The notes beneath the pieces were generated by a model. The model saw nothing but the letters and a program-made list of their open reading frames with translations, was not told where the DNA came from and did not search any database. A program made the translations under genes and the position numbers. Shown here piece by piece: positions 33,121 to 42,802 of a stretch of DNA of 64,000 nt. This DNA comes from Flavobacterium sp. YJ01 (GTDB lineage Bacteria; Bacteroidota; Bacteroidia; Flavobacteriales; Flavobacteriaceae): NCBI RefSeq assembly GCF_029320955.1, contig NZ_CP119757.1, positions 2,108,001 to 2,172,000 on the forward strand, given 5' to 3'. Position 1 is the first letter of the stretch, and each line of letters starts with the position of its first letter.

Positions 33121-33156
33121 AGTATTAAATTTTAAAATATTATTGAATTCTTTTTA

Positions 33157-34449
33157 TTATTTTTTAGGAGCTTCTGCTTTTTTAAGCTTTACCTTATCTC
33201 CAGAATTAAGATCCTTCGAAACAGTTGTATAAGGTCCAGTAATTACAACATCTCCAGCTTTTAATCCAGACATTACTTCAATGTTTGTATCGTCCTGAAT
33301 TCCTGTTTTAATTACTCTTATTTGAGCTTTGTCACCAACTTTAACAAAAACACACTCGAATTTTTTATCATTCTTTGGAGTTGCTTTTTTCTCTTCGTCT
33401 GGAAGTTCTACGGTAATTGCTTTTACTGCTGCCGTATCCGATTTTACAACAACAGAACTGATAGGCACTGCCAAAACGTTCGCTTTTGTTGTTGTAATAA
33501 TATCAACCGTTGCAGTCATTCCTGGTCTAAAAGGCGAATATGTATTTGGTTTTCCTTCTAAAAGATCCTGATAAGATTCTTTTAAAATACGAACCTTTAC
33601 CTTGAAATTAGTTACCTGATCTGAAGTAAGCGTTGTGCTTGCAGAGTTAGAAATGCTAGTTACAATTCCTTTAAACTTCTTTTTTAAATAGGCATCTACT
33701 TCAACATTTGCTTCGTCTCCAATTTTAATTTTTACGATATCATTTTCATTTACATCTACTTCAACCTCCATATTATTAAGGTTTGCAACACGCAAAAGTT
33801 CTGTTCCTGCCATTTGCTGAGTTCCTAAAACTCTTTCTCCTAATTCCACATTCAAAACAGAAATTGTTCCGTCTGCTGGAGAATAAATAGTTGTACGCCC
33901 TAAATTATCTTTAGCTTCTGTAACTGACGCAGATGCACTCTGAACATTGTAATAAGCACTTTGTTTTGTAGCTTTCGCAACTTCATAAGTAGAAATAGCT
34001 TTGTCCCAATCAGATTTTGAGATTACACCTTTATCGTATAATGTTTTATTACGTTCATAATTTGCTTTAGCTTCTTTATAACTAGCATCAGATTGCGTAA
34101 GGCTGGCTTTGGTTCCTGCTAAATTTGCAACAGAACGATCTAATCCAGAAGTGTATAAATCAGGATTTATCTTAACCAATAAATCACCTTTTTTAACAAC
34201 TTGTCCTTCTTTTACATTTAATGCAATAATTTCGCCCGAAACCATTGAAGCGATTTTAACTTCAATTTCTGGTTGAATTTTTCCTGTTGCAGAAACCGTT
34301 TCAACAATTGTTGAAGCCATTACTTTTGACGTTTCTACTTCTTTTCCTTCTTCCTTATTTCCTATCACTCCTGCCTTTGAAAGACCGATTAAAGCTATAA
34401 TGAGCACCACAGCTCCACCTACTAAGAAATAAATTGTTTTTTTTGACAT
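33157..34449 (-). CDS. MacA-like/HlyD periplasmic adaptor 2
   Basis: A 430-residue membrane-fusion adaptor for tripartite efflux: a single N-terminal anchor (about 4-24), barrel-sandwich/lipoyl half SATGKIQPEIEVKIASMVSGEIIALNVKEGQVVKKGDLL, a helical hairpin (about 95-185), and C-terminal barrels with FRPGMTATVDIITTT. It is the last of two adaptors in this cluster and lies after TolC. Both adaptors differ clearly, so they are not a recent duplication. Confidence 0.9.
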   Translation of the reverse strand: MSKKTIYFLVGGAVVLIIALIGLSKAGVIGNKEEGKEVETSKVMASTIVETVSATGKIQPEIEVKIASMVSGEIIALNVKEGQVVKKGDLLVKINPDLYTSGLDRSVANLAGTKASLTQSDASYKEAKANYERNKTLYDKGVISKSDWDKAISTYEVAKATKQSAYYNVQSASASVTEAKDNLGRTTIYSPADGTISVLNVELGERVLGTQQMAGTELLRVANLNNMEVEVDVNENDIVKIKIGDEANVEVDAYLKKKFKGIVTSISNSASTTLTSDQVTNFKVKVRILKESYQDLLEGKPNTYSPFRPGMTATVDIITTTKANVLAVPISSVVVKSDTAAVKAITVELPDEEKKATPKNDKKFECVFVKVGDKAQIRVIKTGIQDDTNIEVMSGLKAGDVVITGPYTTVSKDLNSGDKVKLKKAEAPKK

Positions 34450-34455
34450 AATAAA

Positions 34456-35907
34456 TTATTTTGTAATAATTGGAACAATTGGAATTCCGAAATAAAATTC
34501 AAGTATTTTAATTTTAAACATGTAATCGTATTTTGTTCGAATTACATCAGATTGTGCATTAGTCAGCAATGTTTGCGCTTGCGTAAAATCGAATGCATTC
34601 ATCAAACCTACATCATATTTTTCTTTAGCGAAATTATATGCTTGCTGTCTCGCTTCTAAAGTAACTGTCGAAGCCTCGTAAGTGTTTAAAGCCGCTTTTG
34701 CATCTGTAAATGCAGTATAAACATTACGCTGTAAATCTAAACTTTTTTGTTCTAAATCTATTTTAGATTTCTCTAAACTTACCTTATTTCTTTCAACATT
34801 ATTTCTTGCCGAAAAACCATTAAAAATTGGAACAGAAAGCTGTAATCCAAAAGATTGCCCTTTGTTATCATTAAACTGATCCAAAATAGGTTGTGCATTA
34901 CCTAAAACAGACGAATAATTATCTCTTAAAACAGGTTGATTTGTTCCCTGTACATATCCAATCTGAGTGGTTGGATTTGCCGTGTTTAATGTAGAACCAG
35001 TTATGATATCAGAATAACTAGCTCTGGTATTAAAATTATAAAAAGCACTTAACGTTGGCTGATAAGCTCCTTTTGCTATTGCCACATTTTTCTCTGCAAT
35101 TTCAAGGTTGGTTTGAGCTAATTTTAAATCTGTTCTAATTTCTTTCGCTTTATCATAAATTTCAATTGGAGATTGCGATAAAATATTATTCTCATCGTCC
35201 AATTTATTGTCCTCAACTACATCAAAATCAGCAAATTCTTTTAATTGTAAAAGCTGTGCTAAACTTAATTTCGAAATCAATAAGTTATTTTCAGAAACTG
35301 CAATATTTTGCTTATCAGTAGCAACAGTCGCTTTTAAATCGAACAAATCTCCACGCGGAATTGTTCCGGCATTTACCATTTCTTCAGAACGCGTATAGCG
35401 TTTTTCATCAATCGCTAATTGTTCTTTTTTAACTTTTAAATCTTCTTTATTAGATAAAATTTGCAAAAATGCGCTTGCAACATTCAAAGAAATATCCTCT
35501 TGCATTTTTAACAATTGATATTTTGAAGCGACAATAGAAAGATTTGCTCTTCTTAAATTATTCTGATTTTGAAGTCCTTTGTAAATATCAACGCCAACAG
35601 AAGCTCCAACAGAAGAATATTGTGTAGTTTGATTTTCTAGTAAACCTGTTGTAATATTCTGGTTCAAACCGATATTCCAAGAGTGAGAAGCATTTGCATT
35701 TACAGCTGGAAGATAATTTCCAATTGCGCCTTTTTTATCAATTGCAGCAGATTTCAAATCTAACTCTGTCAATTTTATCGTAATATTATTTTCTAATGCG
35801 TATCGAACACATTCTTCCAAAGTCCATTTTTTTGATTGCGCTTGGCTAGTTAATCCGAAACCGAATAACATTGCAAAAACCAGACTATTATATTTGTTTA
35901 TTTTCAT
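34456..35907 (-). CDS. TolC-family outer-membrane efflux protein
   Basis: This 483-residue protein has a signal peptide (ends TSQAQS) and the WTLEECVRYALENNITIKL start. It contains two TolC repeats of long helices and barrel strands, with NAGTIPRGDLFDLKATV and YDVGLMNAFDFTQAQTLL, the paired motifs of the family. It forms the outer-membrane exit duct. It sits between two adaptor genes, so it could serve both. It follows adaptor 1 by 86 bp and precedes adaptor 2 by 6 bp. Confidence 0.94.
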   Translation of the reverse strand: MKINKYNSLVFAMLFGFGLTSQAQSKKWTLEECVRYALENNITIKLTELDLKSAAIDKKGAIGNYLPAVNANASHSWNIGLNQNITTGLLENQTTQYSSVGASVGVDIYKGLQNQNNLRRANLSIVASKYQLLKMQEDISLNVASAFLQILSNKEDLKVKKEQLAIDEKRYTRSEEMVNAGTIPRGDLFDLKATVATDKQNIAVSENNLLISKLSLAQLLQLKEFADFDVVEDNKLDDENNILSQSPIEIYDKAKEIRTDLKLAQTNLEIAEKNVAIAKGAYQPTLSAFYNFNTRASYSDIITGSTLNTANPTTQIGYVQGTNQPVLRDNYSSVLGNAQPILDQFNDNKGQSFGLQLSVPIFNGFSARNNVERNKVSLEKSKIDLEQKSLDLQRNVYTAFTDAKAALNTYEASTVTLEARQQAYNFAKEKYDVGLMNAFDFTQAQTLLTNAQSDVIRTKYDYMFKIKILEFYFGIPIVPIITK

Positions 35908-35993
35908 ATTTTTTTAATGAAAGCGCAGTAAACCGAACCACGCAAATTTAACATTTTTTAAAACCAAAAAGATCCTTAAACTTTCAAATTAGC

Positions 35994-37115
35994 TTATTTT
36001 TTTTCCTTATCCGTTTCGTTAATTAGGCCCTGATTCCAGATTTTTATTTTATCTGTATCTTTTATTCCACTTTTAACTTGAACGTAGATTCCGTCGCTAA
36101 CTCCAAGAACCAAATCTTTTCTCTGAAATTTTTGCGGAGCTGTTTCAATTTCCACATAAGGCTTTTGTGTTTTTTTGTCAAATTGAACCAATGATTCCTT
36201 AATAGCTAGAATTTTATCTGCTTTTTCTAAAATAATAGAAGCATTTGCACTCAATCCAGCTCTGATAAAAGTATCATCTCTATTGATCATCTGTGCTTTT
36301 ATTTCAAACTGAATTGCGCCATTTTCGGTTACTCCTTTTGGTGCAATGTAGTTTAAAACCGCTTCAAATTTTTTATTTTCTATAGCTCCAATTGTAATCT
36401 CAATTGGCATTTTTTCTTTGATTTTTCCAACTTCAGATTCATCGATTTTTCCAATAAAAATCATTCTTCCAACATCTGCAACACTAGCAATGGTTGTTCC
36501 TTCATTAAAATTATTACTTTCAATTACCTGATTTCCAACTTTTACCGGAACGTCTAAAACCATTCCGTTTACTGTCGAACGAATCAAAGTATTTGCATAA
36601 GTTCCAAATGAAGAAGTTGTTCCTGTTTTCACAATATCCAAACTTTGTTTTGCTGCCAAATACGTTTGTTTTGCTTGATTATAAGCAACTTGAGCGGCAT
36701 CAAAATCATTTGCAGAAATAACATCTTTCTCAAATAATGTTTTTTGTCTTTTATAAAGTTTTTCTTGATTATCTAAAGCAATTTTTGCCGTTGTAACTTG
36801 ATTTTGAGTACTGCTTACATTAGAAACGTTTGCTACAACTCTAATTTTAGCAATCATATCTCCAGCTTTGATTTTTTCTCCTGCTTTGATATAAACTTCT
36901 TCAATAATTCCTGAGATATTTGGTTTGATTAGAACTTCCTCATCAGGCTGAATATTTCCTGTCGCAATAGTATTTTTTACGATAGTTTTAATTTCTGCTT
37001 TCTCCGTTTTAAATACAACTGGCGGTTCTTGATTTTTAGCATACAAATAATAAAGTGCGCCAAAAAATACAATTGCAATAAATATTAAAATGGTTACCGT
37101 TACTCCTTTTTTCAT
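35994..37115 (-). CDS. MacA-like/HlyD periplasmic adaptor 1
   Basis: A 373-residue membrane-fusion adaptor: N-terminal anchor (about 5-25, VTILIFIAIVFFGALYYLYA), barrel-sandwich half (ATGNIQPDEEVLIKPNISGIIEEVYIKAGEKIKAGDMIA), a hairpin (about 90-160), and beta-barrel/MP domains with IRAGLSANASIIL. It lies 38 bp downstream of the second permease. Bridges the permease and TolC. Confidence 0.92.
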   Translation of the reverse strand: MKKGVTVTILIFIAIVFFGALYYLYAKNQEPPVVFKTEKAEIKTIVKNTIATGNIQPDEEVLIKPNISGIIEEVYIKAGEKIKAGDMIAKIRVVANVSNVSSTQNQVTTAKIALDNQEKLYKRQKTLFEKDVISANDFDAAQVAYNQAKQTYLAAKQSLDIVKTGTTSSFGTYANTLIRSTVNGMVLDVPVKVGNQVIESNNFNEGTTIASVADVGRMIFIGKIDESEVGKIKEKMPIEITIGAIENKKFEAVLNYIAPKGVTENGAIQFEIKAQMINRDDTFIRAGLSANASIILEKADKILAIKESLVQFDKKTQKPYVEIETAPQKFQRKDLVLGVSDGIYVQVKSGIKDTDKIKIWNQGLINETDKEKK

Positions 37116-37153
37116 TTGTTTTTGGTTTAATCGATTTATTTTGATTGATAATT

Positions 37154-38419
37154 TTATTCTGTTCTTAAAGCATCTACAGGTTTAACATTAATGGCAGTCT
37201 GCGCTGGAATAAATCCGGCAAGCAATCCTGAACCAACCAATATTAATAGCGCCACAAACACTACTCTTAAATCTACACTCGGATTGGCAAACATAGTATC
37301 TCCACCGGGAGGCATAGAATCTAACGCCATGTTGAGAAGCGCAATAATTCCTGTGGCGACGGCTATTCCTAGCATTCCAGAAATGATGGTTAAAAATATA
37401 GATTCTGATAATATTTGCGCTCTAATATTTGCTGGTGTTGCTCCTAGAGCTCTTCTAATTCCAATTTCTTTTGTACGCTCTTTAACCACGATAAGCATAA
37501 TATTTGAAATTCCGATTACTCCAGAAATCAGAACTAAGGTTCCAACAAAATAAGCAATCACTTTTAGGATATTAAATAAACTTTGTACTTTGTTAAATTG
37601 CTCATACAAGTCAAAATTCCCAACTGCACGCTCATCAGTCGGATTAACCGAATGTAAAGCTTTTATAATCTCTAAAATTTTGGGCTTTAACTCTGTTATA
37701 GAAGATTCATCTTTTGCCGTCAGTGCCATCCAACCAACTTTATCGCCATAGTTAAAAGCCTGCTGAAAGGTTGTAAATGGAATAAAAATATTCTTTTGCT
37801 CTTGTTCGGCATTACCTCCTTGCTGTTTAGATCTGTAAACGCCAACAACCATAAAATTAATCCCATTAATCTTTATATAAGTCCCAACAGCTTCTTCTTC
37901 TTTTCCGTAAAGTTCGCTAATAACACCTTTCCCGATTACAGCTACTTTTCTTCGTTCATTAATATCTTGCTGATTTACAAAACGCCCTTTAATAATGTCC
38001 ATTGGCTGCTGTTTAATCAATTCTGGATAATCTCCATAAATTGTAAAAGCAGAAGTTTTTGTTCCTCTAACAACATTATTTGTTCCGTTAAAATCTCCTA
38101 GTTGATTTCTTGGCGAAACATACAACAAATCTGGTATCGCTTGTTTTAACGCTGCGACATCACTATTTCTAAAATCGTAACGGCGCGTTTTTGGCAAACC
38201 TTTATATGCTTTAGATGTTGTCTGACTCCACATAAACATTGTATTTGTGGCAATTCCGTCAAATCCTTTTTTCACACCATTTTCCAGACCATTCCCTGCC
38301 GCAAGTAATATTACCAAAATAAATATCCCCCAAAATACACCAAAAGCAGTCAGTATAGTTCTGAATACATTTGCCGTTAAAGCCTGTAAAATTTCGTCCC
38401 AATTATCTTTACTAAACAT
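37154..38419 (-). CDS. MacB-like ABC transporter permease 2
   Basis: A 421-residue permease: N-terminal helix (about 15-45), a large periplasmic MacB-type domain (about 50-270), and a C-terminal FtsX-type bundle of three helices (about 285-410) with MLIVVKERTKEIGIRRALGATPANI, the FtsX coupling motif. Starts 2 bp after the stop of permease 1. Works with the ATPase at 39659, probably as a heterodimer. Confidence 0.94.
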   Translation of the reverse strand: MFSKDNWDEILQALTANVFRTILTAFGVFWGIFILVILLAAGNGLENGVKKGFDGIATNTMFMWSQTTSKAYKGLPKTRRYDFRNSDVAALKQAIPDLLYVSPRNQLGDFNGTNNVVRGTKTSAFTIYGDYPELIKQQPMDIIKGRFVNQQDINERRKVAVIGKGVISELYGKEEEAVGTYIKINGINFMVVGVYRSKQQGGNAEQEQKNIFIPFTTFQQAFNYGDKVGWMALTAKDESSITELKPKILEIIKALHSVNPTDERAVGNFDLYEQFNKVQSLFNILKVIAYFVGTLVLISGVIGISNIMLIVVKERTKEIGIRRALGATPANIRAQILSESIFLTIISGMLGIAVATGIIALLNMALDSMPPGGDTMFANPSVDLRVVFVALLILVGSGLLAGFIPAQTAINVKPVDALRTE

Positions 38420-38421
38420 AA

Positions 38422-39666
38422 TTATTCGTCTCTAAGTGCTACAATAGGTTTAATTTTGGCCGCTCTGTAAGCTGGGAAAAATCCAGCCATTGCGCCTGCA
38501 AAAACAAGCATTACTAAGGTGGTTAATGCCACACTAAAATCTACTTCGGGATTTCTAAAAAATTCGCTTTGAACCATCGGCCCAACAAATTCTAATAATA
38601 GCAAACTTCCAAGTAAACCAACAAAACCAGCAATTGTTGTAATAAATATCGATTCGTGAAGAATCATAGAAATGATAGAAAATGGAGAAGCGCCAAGTGC
38701 TTTTCTAATTCCAATTTCTTTTGTACGTTCTTTCACTATAATAAGCATAATATTACTAACTCCTACAACTCCAGCAATAATGGTACAAATACCAACCCAC
38801 CAGAAAAAGAGTCTGATATATAAGTTCAGATCATAAAATTGCTTAGCATCTTTAACCGAATTATACGCACCAATACCACTATCATCTTCGGGTGCAACCA
38901 TGTTTTTGCTTTTTAGAAGATTTTTTAAATCTTGGGTAAACTTTTCAGATTGTGCTAATGCTTCATTATAGTTATCTGTCTTTTTTAATGTAAAAAACAA
39001 ATTGCTAATCTTATCGCCCGCACCAAACGTTTTCTGAACAGTAGTCAATGGCAGATACGCACGAGTTTCTTCTCTTTCTCCTCCTGGATCGGTAAAAACT
39101 CCTACTACTTTGAAACTAATATTGTTTATTAAGATTTCTTCTCCGATAGCATTTTTATCTTTAAGCAAATCTGTTTTTAATTTCATTCCTATAACAGCCA
39201 CTTTTGCGTTGCTTTCCAAGTCTTTAGCATTTATGTAACGACCTTGAACTATAGTTAAATTTTCAATTCCGCCATAATCTGGGTTAACTCCACGATACTG
39301 ATAATTACCAGATTCTTTACCATAGGCAAAAGACTGTCCCCAGTAATTTTGTGTCGAAGCTCTCAAATCTAATTTATCTTCAAACTTCTGAACAGATTGA
39401 TTGTAATCGCTATTTCTAAACTGAATTTGGCGTCCAGGATTTAATCCTTTATATTCTTTAGTTGTTGTTCCAGACCAAACCTCAATAATTCCGGCAGCAT
39501 CGCGTTCAAATTGTTTTTCAATTCCGTTTTGAAGACCTTTACCAGCTCCGAGTAAAATTACCAAAATGAAGATTCCCGAAGCCACAGAAATTCCGGTTAA
39601 GAATGTTCTTAAACGGTTTTTAGAAATGGCTTCAAATATTTCCTGCCAACGCTCGATATTAAACAT
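38422..39666 (-). CDS. MacB-like ABC transporter permease 1
   Basis: A 414-residue permease built like the next one: N-terminal helix, a periplasmic MacB domain (NAIGEEILINNISFKVVGVF), and a C-terminal FtsX bundle with IVKERTKEIGIRKALGASPFSI. It overlaps the ATPase gene by 8 bp. The two permeases share the same architecture but differ over most of their length, which suggests an old duplication and a heterodimer. Confidence 0.94.
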   Translation of the reverse strand: MFNIERWQEIFEAISKNRLRTFLTGISVASGIFILVILLGAGKGLQNGIEKQFERDAAGIIEVWSGTTTKEYKGLNPGRQIQFRNSDYNQSVQKFEDKLDLRASTQNYWGQSFAYGKESGNYQYRGVNPDYGGIENLTIVQGRYINAKDLESNAKVAVIGMKLKTDLLKDKNAIGEEILINNISFKVVGVFTDPGGEREETRAYLPLTTVQKTFGAGDKISNLFFTLKKTDNYNEALAQSEKFTQDLKNLLKSKNMVAPEDDSGIGAYNSVKDAKQFYDLNLYIRLFFWWVGICTIIAGVVGVSNIMLIIVKERTKEIGIRKALGASPFSIISMILHESIFITTIAGFVGLLGSLLLLEFVGPMVQSEFFRNPEVDFSVALTTLVMLVFAGAMAGFFPAYRAAKIKPIVALRDE

Positions 39667-40360
39667 AAGACGAAGCTCTAACTTGTTCTACTTTTTTATC
39701 GTCAATAATAAGTCCGTCTTTTAGGACCACATTTCTTTTGCACATTGCTGCAATATCAGGTTCGTGTGTAACAATCAGAATTGTTTTTCCTTCATCATTA
39801 ATTCCCTGAATAAGTTCCATAACCTCGTAAGAAGTTTTCGTGTCAAGAGCTCCTGTAGGCTCATCTGCCAACAAAACTTTCGGATTTGAAGCCAATGCTC
39901 TAGCAATTGCCACACGCTGTTTCTGTCCTCCAGAAAGTTCACTTGGCAAGTGATGCGAATGAGTTCCTAAACCAACTTTTTCTAAATATTTCATGGCAAT
40001 CTCATAACGTTCTTTCCTCTTTACACCTTGATAATATAAAGGCATTGCAACGTTATCTAATGCACTTTTATAATTGATTAAATTAAAAGACTGAAAAACA
40101 AAACCTAAGAATTTGTTTCGATATCTTGAAGCGATTGTTTCGTTTAATTTTTTAATTGGTGTTTTGTCTAAAATGTAACTTCCTGAATCTGCTTCATCCA
40201 AAATTCCTAAGATATTTAAGAGTGTCGACTTACCAGAACCAGATGAACCCATGATTGCAACTAATTCACCTTCTTCAATATTAAAATTTATACCTTTTAA
40301 TACGTGCAATTCGGAACTTCCCATTTTGTAGGACTTGTGTAAATCTTTAATTTCAATCAT
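39659..40360 (-). CDS. MacB/LolD-type ABC transporter ATP-binding protein
   Basis: A 233-residue ATPase that powers the permease pair: Walker A GSSGSGKST at about residue 36-44, a Q-loop region FVFQSFNLI, signature LSGGQKQRVAIARALA, Walker B VLLADEPTGALD, H-loop IVTHEPDIA. First gene of the operon of ATPase, two permeases, adaptor, TolC, adaptor. The 178-bp gap to DUF4403 holds its promoter, though no exact TAnnTTTG was seen. Confidence 0.96.
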   Translation of the reverse strand: MIEIKDLHKSYKMGSSELHVLKGINFNIEEGELVAIMGSSGSGKSTLLNILGILDEADSGSYILDKTPIKKLNETIASRYRNKFLGFVFQSFNLINYKSALDNVAMPLYYQGVKRKERYEIAMKYLEKVGLGTHSHHLPSELSGGQKQRVAIARALASNPKVLLADEPTGALDTKTSYEVMELIQGINDEGKTILIVTHEPDIAAMCKRNVVLKDGLIIDDKKVEQVRASSYV

Positions 40361-40537
40361 GGTATTGTTAAATTTTTAGACAATAATAACATTTTTATTA
40401 AGTAATTTATGATAATAAAAAGTTAATACTTTCGTTAGCATTCTTGTATAAGACTTCAATATTTACTAAATGTTACACTTTTTTAATAAAATATGATTGT
40501 TTTTGTAATTTTACTCCAGTATTAAAAATTCATATTA

Positions 40538-41944
40538 ATGAAACTGACTTCAATCATTACAATACTTACTGCCTATATCTTGTTTACTGGCTGTTCTTCC
40601 TCTCAAAAATTAGAAACATTAAAACCAGAACCAGACGACGCAAGTCCACTGATTTACGACATCAACCCTTCATTTATAAATCTGCCGATTACTATAAAAT
40701 TGACTGATATTGAAAACCAAACCAATGCAGTTTTAAACGGATTGATTTACGAAGATAATACAATTGATGACGATGATATCGAAATGAAAATTTGGAAACA
40801 AGCTCCAATTAAGATTCAAAACGATCCTTCAAATCCAGATAAAAAACTTAAAACCATTTTACCGCTTAAAGCGAATATTAAATATCGAATCGGAACCAAA
40901 AAACTAGGTGTAGAATTATACGATATTCGAGAGTTTAACTTAAACGGAACTATCACATTGTCTAGCGAAGCCGCTTTAACAAATTGGAAACTTACCACAA
41001 AAACTGAATTTAAATCTATCGATTGGAGCGAAAGCCCAACGATGAACGTTTTTGGTAAAAATATGCCGATTACCTACTTAATTAATCCTGCAATTTCTAT
41101 TTTCAAAAATAAATTGGAAAAGAAAATTGATGAAGCAATTGAAAAATCAATGGATTTTAAACCGAATGTTCTTCAGGCTGTTGAAAAAATTTGTACTCCT
41201 TTTCAAATGAGTGACACTTACGAAAGCTGGTTAAGAATTGTTCCAATCGAGATTTATTCGACTAATGCCAAACTTAAAAACGATTCATTTTTGTTAGACA
41301 TGGGAATGAAGTGCAATATGGAAACTATTGTTGGTAAACAGCCAGAATCAAAATTTAATGCTAATAAAATCATTCTAAAACCTGTTACAAAAATTCCAAA
41401 CCAAATTTCAGCCAACATTGCCGCAATTTCAAGTTATGTTGATGCTTCGAAAATTATGACTAAGAATTTTGCTGGACAAGAATTTGGTTCAGGAAGCAAA
41501 AAAGTAACCGTAAAAAATGTTACTATTTGGCATAAAAACGGAAAAATGGTGATCGCTTTAGATGTTTTAGGTTCGATAAATGGCACACTTTACTTAAATG
41601 GCTCCCCACAATATAATCCTCAGACTAAAGAAATTTACTTTGACAAATTAGATTATGTTTTAGACACTAAAAGCAAATTAATGAGAACAGCAAATTGGCT
41701 TGCTCAAGGATATGTTTTAAGGAAAATGGAAGAAAGCTGTCGCTATTCCATTCAACCCAATTTAGAAGAAGGCAAAAAAAACATGGCAGGTTACTTGAAA
41801 AATTATTCTCCGATGCCAGGTGTTTTTGTAAATGGAAAAATGGAAGATATACAGTTTGACAAAATTCAATTAACCAATCAGGCAATTATCGCTTTCATTA
41901 AAATAAACGGAACGGTTAATGTTTCTGTAAATGGATTGAAATAA
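40538..41944 (+). CDS. DUF4403 lipoprotein
   Basis: A 468-residue lipoprotein with signal MKLTSIITILTAYILFTGC (cysteine at about 19), followed by SSSQKLETLKPEP. The body is mostly beta-rich with alternating long strands and helices (SFINLPITIKLTDIENQTNAVLNGLIYED near 40-70), matching the DUF4403 family. The repeated lipid-binding-like layout resembles BPI/SMP-type tubes, but that comparison is a weak inference. Monocistronic, followed by a terminator. Function unknown. Confidence 0.88.
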   Translation: MKLTSIITILTAYILFTGCSSSQKLETLKPEPDDASPLIYDINPSFINLPITIKLTDIENQTNAVLNGLIYEDNTIDDDDIEMKIWKQAPIKIQNDPSNPDKKLKTILPLKANIKYRIGTKKLGVELYDIREFNLNGTITLSSEAALTNWKLTTKTEFKSIDWSESPTMNVFGKNMPITYLINPAISIFKNKLEKKIDEAIEKSMDFKPNVLQAVEKICTPFQMSDTYESWLRIVPIEIYSTNAKLKNDSFLLDMGMKCNMETIVGKQPESKFNANKIILKPVTKIPNQISANIAAISSYVDASKIMTKNFAGQEFGSGSKKVTVKNVTIWHKNGKMVIALDVLGSINGTLYLNGSPQYNPQTKEIYFDKLDYVLDTKSKLMRTANWLAQGYVLRKMEESCRYSIQPNLEEGKKNMAGYLKNYSPMPGVFVNGKMEDIQFDKIQLTNQAIIAFIKINGTVNVSVNGLK

Positions 41945-41976
41945 AAAAAAGCAGTGTAAAATTACACTGCTTTTTT
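41945..41976. terminator. bidirectional terminator between DUF4403 and the oxidase-biogenesis genes
   Basis: AAAAAAGCAGTGTAA (41945-41959) pairs with TTACACTGCTTTTTT (41962-41976). It overlaps the stop codon (41962-41964) of the small CxxC protein and has A- and T-runs on both sides. Confidence 0.85.
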
Positions 41977-42225
41977 CTTTTTAGATGTATACATTTTATA
42001 AATCAGATAGCCAATTACCGCTACCAGTAGATAAGGAATTACCATTAAATAAACTATTCCATCGTTTACTGCTTCAGCTTTTTTAATATTAGAATCTCCC
42101 GATAAAGCTGCACGACACATCGCACATTGCGCGTTCATTGAAATTCCAATGAAGAAAAAACAAATCCCAAAAACAAAACTTTGAAATTTGACTTTTGACT
42201 TTTGAATATTATTTTTAGTGTGCAT
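41962..42225 (-). CDS. small membrane protein with CxxC motif
   Basis: This 87-residue protein has an N-terminal hydrophobic segment (about 14-32, ending MNAQ and looking like a signal peptide), then QCAMCRAALSGDSNIKKAEAVNDG and a second helix (about 58-77, IVYLMVIPYLLVAVIGYLIYKMY), ending in a lysine-rich tail. The CxxC just after the signal could bind copper or heme in the periplasm. It is the last gene of the cytochrome-oxidase biogenesis set and overlaps the DUF420 gene by 11 bp. I recall this gene beside oxidase genes in Flavobacteria, but know no function. Confidence 0.75.
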   Translation of the reverse strand: MHTKNNIQKSKVKFQSFVFGICFFFIGISMNAQCAMCRAALSGDSNIKKAEAVNDGIVYLMVIPYLLVAVIGYLIYKMYTSKKKKAV

Positions 42226-42799
42226 AGTATGGAGAAATCATTAAAAATACCACTACTCCTGTTACAGCTACATAAAGCCAAATTGGAAAAGTGATTTTAG
42301 CTATTTTTCTATGTTTATCAAAACGCTGCCCAAGCGCTCTTACATAGGTAATCAAAACAAGCGGAATAATTGCTATCGAAAGCAAAATATGCGTAATCAA
42401 AATAATAAAATACACTAATCGCAGCGATCCAACTTTAGCGCTTTCTACAGCATCAAGAATTCCATCATGATTTGAATCACCGAATTTGGTAGAATCTGCT
42501 GTCATGTGATAAGCAACATACATAACTAGAAAAGCAACAGACAATGCAATTGCAAAAGTCATTAGCCTTTCATGTAATTTCTGTTTCCCGTTTTTGATTG
42601 CCAAAACCGCCCAAACCAAAACTACTGCAGTAATTCCATTTGTAGTAGCATAAATTGGAGGTAAAAATGATAATGGTTCAACATTAAAACCAAAATCTTT
42701 AAGCTTAACTCCAAACAAAATTGCAACGACAACTGGTATTATAATTGAAACTGCAACAATTAATTTATTATATTTTTTTTCTAAAGAATTATCTTCCAT
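42215..42799 (-). CDS. DUF420 (CtaM-like) membrane protein with EF-hand-like loop
   Basis: This 194-residue protein has about five transmembrane helices (about 14-30, 55-70, 80-98, 125-148 and 168-188). In Bacillales, DUF420/CtaM is needed for cytochrome aa3 maturation. Between helices 3 and 4 the loop has residues D108-E119 in a perfect DxNxDGxLDxxE EF-hand pattern. I start at ATG 42799 (the GTG before it is one codon upstream). Follows the SCO gene by a few bases. Confidence 0.88.
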   Translation of the reverse strand: MEDNSLEKKYNKLIVAVSIIIPVVVAILFGVKLKDFGFNVEPLSFLPPIYATTNGITAVVLVWAVLAIKNGKQKLHERLMTFAIALSVAFLVMYVAYHMTADSTKFGDSNHDGILDAVESAKVGSLRLVYFIILITHILLSIAIIPLVLITYVRALGQRFDKHRKIAKITFPIWLYVAVTGVVVFLMISPYYAH

Positions 42800-42802
42800 C
42801 AC

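Noticed and set aside
37191..37553. Open frame of 120 codons opposite the second permease
   Set aside because: Antisense shadow of a well-defined permease C-terminus with no own motif or promoter.
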